DNA of 64,000 nt from Davidsoniella eucalypti (lineage: Eukaryota; Ascomycota; Sordariomycetes; Microascales; Ceratocystidaceae): the NCBI GenBank assembly GCA_004009845.1, contig RMBW01000021.1, forward strand, positions 1 through 64,000, given 5' to 3'. Below, piece after piece: positions 56,646 through 64,000 of the stretch; the first letter of the stretch is position 1; every line of letters begins with the position of its first letter. The position numbers and the translations under genes were made by a program. Below the pieces are notes generated by a model. It was not told where the DNA came from, made no database searches, and saw only the letters and a list, made by a program, of their open reading frames with translations.

Positions 56646-59600
56646 TACTTTAATCCACGAGGCCGGACTTGCCACAAAACATCCTCCAGGCTTTAGATAC
56701 TACCAAACCCTCTCCTTTGATTTTTTAGTACTATTAAATAGTATTGATGCTACGTACATGCGTAAATAATGGCATTCTCCCTTCAAATCTAATGTAGTTA
56801 CCTATGTATTTGTATGTATCTTCGCTTGGCTCCCTTGTCGCGGCTCAAGCTGACAACCACGTTAGTATCTGATCGATACATCCTGGATATTCACTAGTAT
56901 CTTGATCTGTTGTATTTTCTCCTCATTATCCTACTACATGTTACTATACCCTTGGATGCTTTGCAACTCAGCACAGACCGCTGCAAAGTCAAGGGATTCG
57001 ATCGGAAACAATAACCACATGTGAAATTGTTTATGGACGCTTCTTTCGGTGTGTATCTTATCTTTCCTCCAGCTTACGTTAGTTTCCACGGATCTAGGAT
57101 GTTTTGAGTCTTCTAGGCTGTCACAACAAGCCCAAGTAAAAAGAAGAAGACGCCTATGCTTCCAGAATATATATAGGCAGTGCTGTGCCATCAAGAAAAG
57201 CAAAGTAAATCTACGATATCCCTCCACACCTTGATGTAAAGCATACAAGATTATGGGTAGTGTTGCTCTGCATGAATAGAATCACTGAATTATCTAAACT
57301 CGAGTATTCACTTTATCTGTCTTGACATAACACATGTACGATAGCTTGATCAATCTACTCACTCTCTATATCCATGGCTTCGCCTCTGCTTCTAATCCTT
57401 TTGTTTCGGTACACGACAATGAATCTAACTTTTGGGTTTTGCAATGCACCGAAGCAACTCTCGGCTTCCGTCATTCGACATGGCTCTAGCTTGTGGCTTG
57501 GAAGATATTAGAACTTATCAGCAACTACATATAGTTTCTTCATGCTAGGTAGTACCTTTTGTCCTCTTCTACTAGAGATCAATGTGACTAGATCGGGACC
57601 CGATCGAATAATAGCACAGTCCAAGCAGGAGTGTGCGTGGTTTGCTTGTTACTACAATTAGTATTATTAGTACTAAAAGTGTCTTGGTATCCTATCCGTG
57701 TCCTGTTTTGTCTTCAGTTTGTCTTTGAGAATTTACTTGGCGGCCAAGAAGCATCCTGTTTTAGAAGCCACGGCTTGACGAGTTCCTAGCAAGTATAGAC
57801 ATAATAGTGGCCAGTGCAAAGCTGTGGTTACCGTTGTATACTCGTACCTCGACTGGTGTACGAAGGCCTACGATACTTTATATGCCGAGTATCAGTGCCT
57901 GTGACTATGTATAGTCTATAACTTGGAATGTATCTGCCGATATCTGCCGATAGACGCTCAGCTAGTATTAATCATGGTCTGATAGTCTGATTTATTTATT
58001 TCCACGTATTTGACCTGCATGGTTCTTCTCGTATTTCTCATTCTCCGGTGTGTACCGTAGCTGTTGTTCCTCGCGTGATACTGTTGATAGTCAGCTTATC
58101 GAAGCTTTGTTCCACCAAATCCAAGAATGTTTATGATGCTTGAATAATTATATAGTTTTATACATATTTGTACTTAATAGCTAGTTAACCATCTTATATC
58201 ATCGTTATTATACTACTTTGGTCCAGTCAAGAAAAGAACAAGTGATAAGGGAAAGAGATACCAGTGCCGTATCACATGATTAACATCAGCATACAAACTT
58301 TCAAGTTAACACACACACTTTCAGATAGATCGAACTACATATGATATGTAAGCTTCGAGTTACGGTCTTCTGTTGATTCTCTTCATCATCGAAGTTATCA
58401 AGACATGGCAAACACCAATAAAGCATGTAACTTCTTTCAACATTTCTTCTTATCTACGTAATTCATAATTCATTACCACTCTAGCAACATCGCATGAATA
58501 GCGATCAAAATGAAGCCAAAAAAAGCCCTTCTGGCTTGGCTCGTGCTCAATATTGACGATTATAAGTGTCCCCCCGCCTCAAAAGTGGATTATCACCTGC
58601 AACTGTTACATTCTTTGCCTGAATTTGGAAACACCCTGTACCATAACGCATTTCGGTAATCTCAACTTAGACTGAAACTAGCGTCATGCCCTGTTCGTTG
58701 CTTTTCTGTCTCTTCTTTTTCTTTTTACTTCGGTATCTTGAAGTGACAATTAGTGACAGGACGCAGCAAGAGCAGGAAGCAGAAGAACAAAAGAAAGAAA
58801 GAAAAAAAGGTACCCAAATTTGACAGAGTTAACATGTTAGTTACAACCCTAATCTCACTTCCATAACCCTATCTGCCTTGCATTGATATCATGACATTCG
58901 AAACAAAGAGACAATCCAACCTTGACAAAAACAGGCAGCCAAATATTTAAGTTCTGATTAGCACCGTAGAAAGTAAAAAAACGAATCAAATAATGCTTGA
59001 ATGCTTGGTCTCTTCAGATGACACGCGTATATCATACAAGCTACCTATACTAAAGCCACTTTTAACTAGAATTCTAGAAGCTCCATGACAGCCGAGCAAA
59101 CAAGCACGCGGCATGGCTTGATCCATTTTAAGGTCGATTGCTATTCTCTTATCCAACTCCATGGGATGATACAGAACAAGGTTGAGTCGTTGTCCTGCCT
59201 CCCCCAAAACCTTGTGCCGTGAGGAAAAAACACATGGTATCTTGGTCTATGCTTCTAGCAATCTTAACTTGTAGCATTAGCCAGTAATCATCTTCGAATG
59301 ATATGGCGCAAGATTGATGCTATATTATAACGCATTACATATAGAGGACTCCTTAGCAAAATACATGACGTACTACTCTTCAACACTGACAAAGACCGGC
59401 ACGCACTATACTGTGATCAAAATTACGACAGTTCGTGATAGTTCACCCCGGCGGAACAAAAAGAGAAAACAAATACAGGTTTGAATGCTGTTCTAACACG
59501 TGTCAGGACAAAGCAAGACCCTGGACCAAGAGGAAATGTTGTCTCATGTTAATCTTCTTTAGGGCTCGATAGCTGTAGGAAGCGGAGAATTATTGAAAAT

Positions 59601-60005
59601 ATATTGCCAAGTAGGTGACCGGGTGCCGCGATTAAAAAGATAAGAAAATAAAAAAAAAACTGTACAAACGATAGAGGAGAATTACAAGCGGAACTTTTAT
59701 AGGCAATGAAACAGTAAATATGACGCAGTATTGCTAGTGAGCTGTTTTTGGGTGTAGTGATAATTTAGTATACGTGTAATCTGTAGACGAGAAGTAGTAC
59801 TAGCTAGTACTGGTACTGTACACTGCTTGTTTCAAATCATGCCTACTGGCAATTAGTTCTAGTTCCTACCAAGCGACTGTCTCGATATTTGGCTTTGTTA
59901 ACACTGATATTATACAGTACATGAAAGATAACGATTTCGATATTGCAAACGCCCGCCTGATCATGCCGAAGTGAAGCAGACCATGTGATTTCTACTGCTG
60001 CTAAT
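56646..60005. other. Intergenic region without supported genes
   Basis: Only short frames without motifs (for example minus 56934-57248). No RNA gene or clear repeat was found. Confidence 0.5.
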
Positions 60006-62481
60006 CTAACCATCTGTGCCGCTACTCCGGAATGTCGCACACAACGCCGCATATTGATGGGTGAGGTCGAGAACATGTTGTGGCAAGTTTGTTGCTTGGA
60101 TGATACTGCGAACCTTCAATGCGCCCTCTTCTTCAATAAGTACACGGACCGTGCGGAGAAGCTCAGGAGAAAAGTCAGAGTACCAGCGGTATTGCCACGT
60201 GATGAGCCGGATTAATGCACCAACCGTCTCCCGGGTGCTCTTGGTGCGCTCGAATGCGCGGGAAATTCCACTGAGAGCCTTGGGCGAGAAACGGATAGAT
60301 AGACAAGCACGGAATGCCTCGACTGCTTCGTCCGTGTGCTGTAGACGTTCGGCAAGGGCCCCTAGAATCTCCCACTCCTCGGCTGATTTGCGGTATTGCA
60401 TAGACTGTGCACGATACTGTGCCATCTGAGTGCGCCATATGGTATAAACTCGGAGATCCTCATACAGAACCATAAACAAGCTGTCCAGCCACCGCTCACA
60501 GAGCCTTTTTGTGTTGAGTTTTGACAGATGCTCCGTTGAAGCTTTAGCCTAGATTAGAGGTTGGTGGTTAGTATTGTGTCTTCATGAAATCACCAAGTTA
60601 GATAGAATGGGTATATATATAGTCGGGAGAAACCTACTTCCTCACTGGGTGCATTAACAGCAAGTGATGGCTTTTCAACACCGTTAGACTTGCCGCTTTC
60701 CTCGCCATTGACGTCGATGACGTTCTCGTCGAAAGATTCCCCTATCGGCTCGCCATCAAGACGTTCGATAGTCTCATCAATGCCTGACTCGGCATCAGAT
60801 ACAACAGCGTCGACTTCGCCACTGCCACGGAGACCATCGGTGCTCGCGTTTCTGGTTTCTGGTTGGCTAGGCACAGTGGCTTCCTGTTTCTCGGTGCGGT
60901 ACTCGTCCTCCATGACGAAGACAGTACTGCGGATTTTTAGCAGTTGATCCCATCCGATCTGAGACGTCATCTCGGTGAGAATCTTGTAGGCCTCTTTGAA
61001 TGTACCCTTGTAGGTTGCCGCCCGTAAATTCAGTAGACTTGGATCGATTTGCTCGAATCTCTGATCGTTTTCGTTGTCAATCTCGTCTAGCCTGCTGTCT
61101 GCAAGCACAGGCAGGAATACGTCTTTCGGGTCTGGCATCGTGGGTGCGTCTTTGTCTTGATATGTGAACATTGGGCACGAATTCAAGATGGCCAAGGCAT
61201 GTTCCCAGTCTTCCATGGCGACGTAGATTTGAGCTAAGCGAGCCCATGTTCCGAATTCACTTGGAGCAGCAACAGTACTTTTATCGGCACACGCTAGTGC
61301 CATTTGAAGTCGCTCAGCCTTCAGCTCTGGTGTCTCTGACTTGAGGGCCTTCTTCAGTAAGAACTCCGCCTGAGTGTCAAGCATGACGTAGTCCATGGGG
61401 TTTTCTTTCAAGGCTTGGTGCAGGACTCGAATACCCTTGACTTCATCGTTGCCCATAAACAAAACCTTGGCTAGCAAAGACGCAACTTCTACATTTTGCT
61501 GGCGTAGTTTTTCGAATAGGTTGACGCCTGACGTGTAACGGCCCGTGGTATGGAAGTATTTGAGAAGACCGGTTGTTAGATGATTTGAGACGATGTTTGG
61601 GACCTGTACGACAGAGTCGGACCCCAACTGCCAGCCTACTTGCGTGGGATTGTTTAGTTAGCGTTGGCCGTGAGCCATTGCTACGATACATGGGGACATA
61701 CCTCTGAAAAATAGTTGCTCGGCAGCATTTAAGAAACGATGCTCGGTTTCTGTGTTGGTGACGGGGTTGAAACGGCGCACTCCCATAATTTTGCGTGTTA
61801 TCTCGCCAGTTCCGTCATCGGCATAGAAATAGGCGCGAAGAACACTGCAGAGATATGCCTCAAGCCACATTTCATCTGTAGTCTTGCGCTTCTCGCCTCT
61901 CTCGTCCACACAGTAGCTTTCGACGCCACCAGGAATCGCGACGTGGACGCGCATATCCACCCGAGAGAATGCATTGTAGCAGCTGTTCAGTAAGCAAGAT
62001 ATGGTTAGTAATCACGCCAAACTGCACTAACAAAGCAGATATCGAAGACGAGACAAAGTGAGGCTCAGCTTACCAATGGAGACCTTCGGCAATCTTGGTT
62101 TGCGATTGGCCCTGCGAGCCACTTTCTTTGTATGTAAGGGTGTTGATGTACGCTGCAAGACTAGCCGAAGAGGAAGCATCGACACCAGTGACATGGTGAT
62201 AGATACCGATGTGCTTCCCAGGATTACGGACACCTTGGCGAACTAGATGCACGAGATCGGGAGGACCAAGCTCCCGGAGAGCTACCAGAGATTCGGTTCG
62301 AGCCTCGACTGATTCGTGGAGAACCTCTTCGGTCAATCTGTCGTTGTATGCTGGGTTAGTATGCTGTATGGCATCGTTCTCAAGCACCCATGTGTCTCGA
62401 CTAGGACAAGACAAGGGAGGACACGAGGAGGCACAAGCGGAGGGGCATCTTTTCTTACTCGGGAACCGCGGGCGCAACCAT
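60006..62481 (-). CDS. Exomer ChAPs protein (Chs5-Arf1p-binding; Bch1/Bud7/Chs6 family), 702 aa
   Basis: Five exons on the minus strand: 62481-62459, 62337-62074, 61982-61702, 61635-60638 and 60548-60006 (introns 121, 91, 66, 88 bp; TACTAAC and GCTAAC branch sites). The start MVAPAVPELTEEVLHESVEA lies in a seven-codon first exon. Typical text includes LGPPDLVHLVRQGVRNPGKH, IGIYHHVTGVDASS, YNAFSRVDMRV and FLNAAEQLFFRG, then a TPR-rich region (FGTWARLAQIYVAMEDWEHA), an acidic insert near 440-515, and a C-terminal TPR part (SAEEWEILGALAERLQHTDE). ChAPs bind Chs5 and Arf1 at the trans-Golgi and sort cargo such as chitin synthase to the surface. Filamentous fungi usually have one or two copies. 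Which yeast paralogue it matches is undecided. Confidence 0.93.
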
Positions 62482-63507
62482 CGCGAGCGTCTAGCGGGAT
62501 CAATTGGAAGCCAATTGAAGCCGGAGCTGATATGGGTTAAGTGTGAGCTGTGCCAAGCTGCGGGAAACGATGTCGGGCGAAGTCGTGTCGTGAGGACAGG
62601 CTGGGTGTAGGCAGCTTTGCTGATGACTATTGGTAGTCGAAAGGCAAGCATAAGCTGGTTTTTCGAAGCTGAAGACGAGGGCGCTAGTATCGGCGGTTTC
62701 AATTGCCAAATCCAATGCGTAGAAAAAGCTGGTCGGGTGAGAGACCACTTTTTGGCACAGTTTGCAGAAGGTCTAGTAGAAGGGAAATCGATGTACCAGA
62801 AAGCGCGATGCTTTCGCAATTCAATTCGTACAGTAAACAAGATTCTAAAATCCCTAGCTAATGACAAGCTAACAGCAGTAACTGATAGCAGTAATCAGGA
62901 CAATCACCCAGTAACACACAAAACTGGTCACAATATATTGCAGAACAGGGGTGGTTAGTGGCTGCAACTTGGCCTAAAGCTACATATTAGCACGCTAGAA
63001 TTGGTACACTAAACGAACTACATCATAGCTGCTGTTTGCTGCTGAAATATCACAGCAACCAATATGCGGGGAGCAGAGCTACAGCCTCGCTTAAAAATAG
63101 CTGCCACAGCCTTGCATCCTTCTAACTAACTTGAATTTCGACAACTTTACCTTGCTATTGAAATTGAAATGAATTTAACGCGGCGCGTCGCATTTGGCAA
63201 AGTCAAGTTACAGTAGGCCTAAGACTGAGAATAATTATGTGAAGCTTGTCTCGAACAGCCTAGCTCAGATCCGTGATATTCTATTCCAGACTTGATATTC
63301 TAGGCTTGATAATTGATCCACTTCGTATGATCTTTGCCCACCTGCTTTTAATTCCACAAGTCTATGTGTGTTTATTTCATATGTTGCATACCGTACCATC
63401 AATCCATAACATACAAAGATACATACGTCACGATCACAAGCCATTTAATTACCATACCACTAGAAACATGAGATAGCTTCTATATCTAATACTGCCATCA
63501 ATTCGCC
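62482..63507. promoter_or_regulatory. Divergent intergenic region between ChAPs and HIR3
   Basis: About 1 kb separates two start codons on opposite strands. It is partly GC-balanced near the ChAPs start and AT-rich towards HIR3. No clear TATA box was assigned. Plus frames at 62617-62958 are chance. Confidence 0.4.
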
Positions 63508-64000
63508 ATGGTGTGTACGATACTATATATTACAGTCTACGAACCAAACTAATGTGTCCTGCTATCGCTAGCCTCCCTTCCAAGCCATCAATATCGAGAT
63601 AGAAGAAACCGTCGAGGACGAACTCGATGCCATTCGTGAGCTTCATGTAAGCATATTAGCTTTGACTGCGACCCCACCATGCGCTCATATATGTTAACAC
63701 ACAAACCTCTCAACAGGTCGACGATGCCCTGAAGCTATTCCAGTATGCCCTGAAACTCCACGCACAAGGCCCGATATCTTTCCCCGATGCCACCACGGCC
63801 TACGGTGATCTCTTCAAATCCGAGATATTCAACTACCCCGAGGCCGCTACCGAGTACGAACGGGCCGAACGACGCCCCGACCAGCCGTCGTTTCTCGATC
63901 TTACCGTTGTCGACGCAGATGGCACTGGAACGAGTCTGCCACAAGCACTATATCTTGCTTACAAGAACCGCGGACAATTCCACCTCGATAAGATCCGCCA
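63508..64000 (+). CDS. HIR3: HIR complex subunit Hir3/CABIN1-like, N-terminal part
   Basis: The start is a single ATG exon (63508-63510) followed by a 61-bp intron (GTGTGT...CGCTAG), then exon 63572-63646 and, after a 70-bp intron, exon 63717 to the window end. The product begins [20 protein letters not shown], then [39 protein letters not shown] and [20 protein letters not shown]. This is the TPR-like N-terminus of the histone transcription regulator Hir3, which with Hir1, Hir2 and Hpc2 deposits H3-H4 independently of replication. Full-length homologues have about 2,000 residues, so most of the gene is outside the window. The one-codon first exon is inferred from phase and homology. Confidence 0.85.

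Noticed and set aside
1..64000. tRNA genes
   Set aside because: I looked for GGTTCGA-type T-loop blocks on both strands; the hits lie in coding sequence or lack a matching acceptor stem. A tRNAscan-SE run would be decisive.

Overview
This window looks like a chromosome segment of a filamentous ascomycete (Pezizomycotina; Eurotiomycetes is a guess). Host genes have several short introns (mostly 56-121 bp) with GT(A/G)AGT-like donors, GCTAAC/TACTAAC-like branch sites and CAG/TAG acceptors. The protein set is typical of such fungi: fungalysin, a JEN-type carboxylate permease, a Pth11/rhodopsin-domain membrane protein, exomer ChAPs, HIR3 and Kes1-type OSBP. Gene blocks of balanced base composition alternate with long AT-rich stretches full of transposon debris. 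No taxon was verified.

Left part (1-30 kb) is a transposon and relic compartment. Two related Ty3/gypsy-type elements lie on the minus strand. Element A (1-3267) is inserted inside the gag gene of element B (3268-5049). There follow a LINE RNase H scrap, a 5S rRNA gene sitting inside a palindromic repeat (second partial copy near 19.4 kb), a PLC-like phosphodiesterase pseudogene, a degenerate tandem repeat, a GC-rich Cys/His ORF (14.5-15.4 kb), a 50-residue secreted-peptide gene, a broken three-frame OrsD/recombinase-like gene whose helicase core appears to be missing (22.1-25.6 kb), a LINE 3' fragment and the C-terminal scrap of an S28 peptidase.

Middle part (30-45 kb) holds two secreted-protein genes on the minus strand: a 178-aa Alt a 1/AA1-like protein and a complete 638-aa fungalysin. 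They are separated by AT-rich DNA that includes a 1.67-kb element with perfect 36-bp terminal inverted repeats and TA flanks. About 7 kb of sequence without convincing genes follows the fungalysin gene.

Right part (45-64 kb) is mostly intact host genome: a JEN-family permease, a Ubp16-like deubiquitinase, a Kes1/Osh4-type sterol/PI4P transfer protein, a seven-helix rhodopsin-domain protein, a Tc1/mariner relic with recognisable terminal repeats, an exomer ChAPs protein and the first exons of HIR3. ChAPs and HIR3 are divergent across about 1 kb. All reconstructed host genes splice to uninterrupted frames, whereas the mobile-element ORFs carry many single-base frameshifts. The damage in the elements is therefore probably real and not general assembly error.
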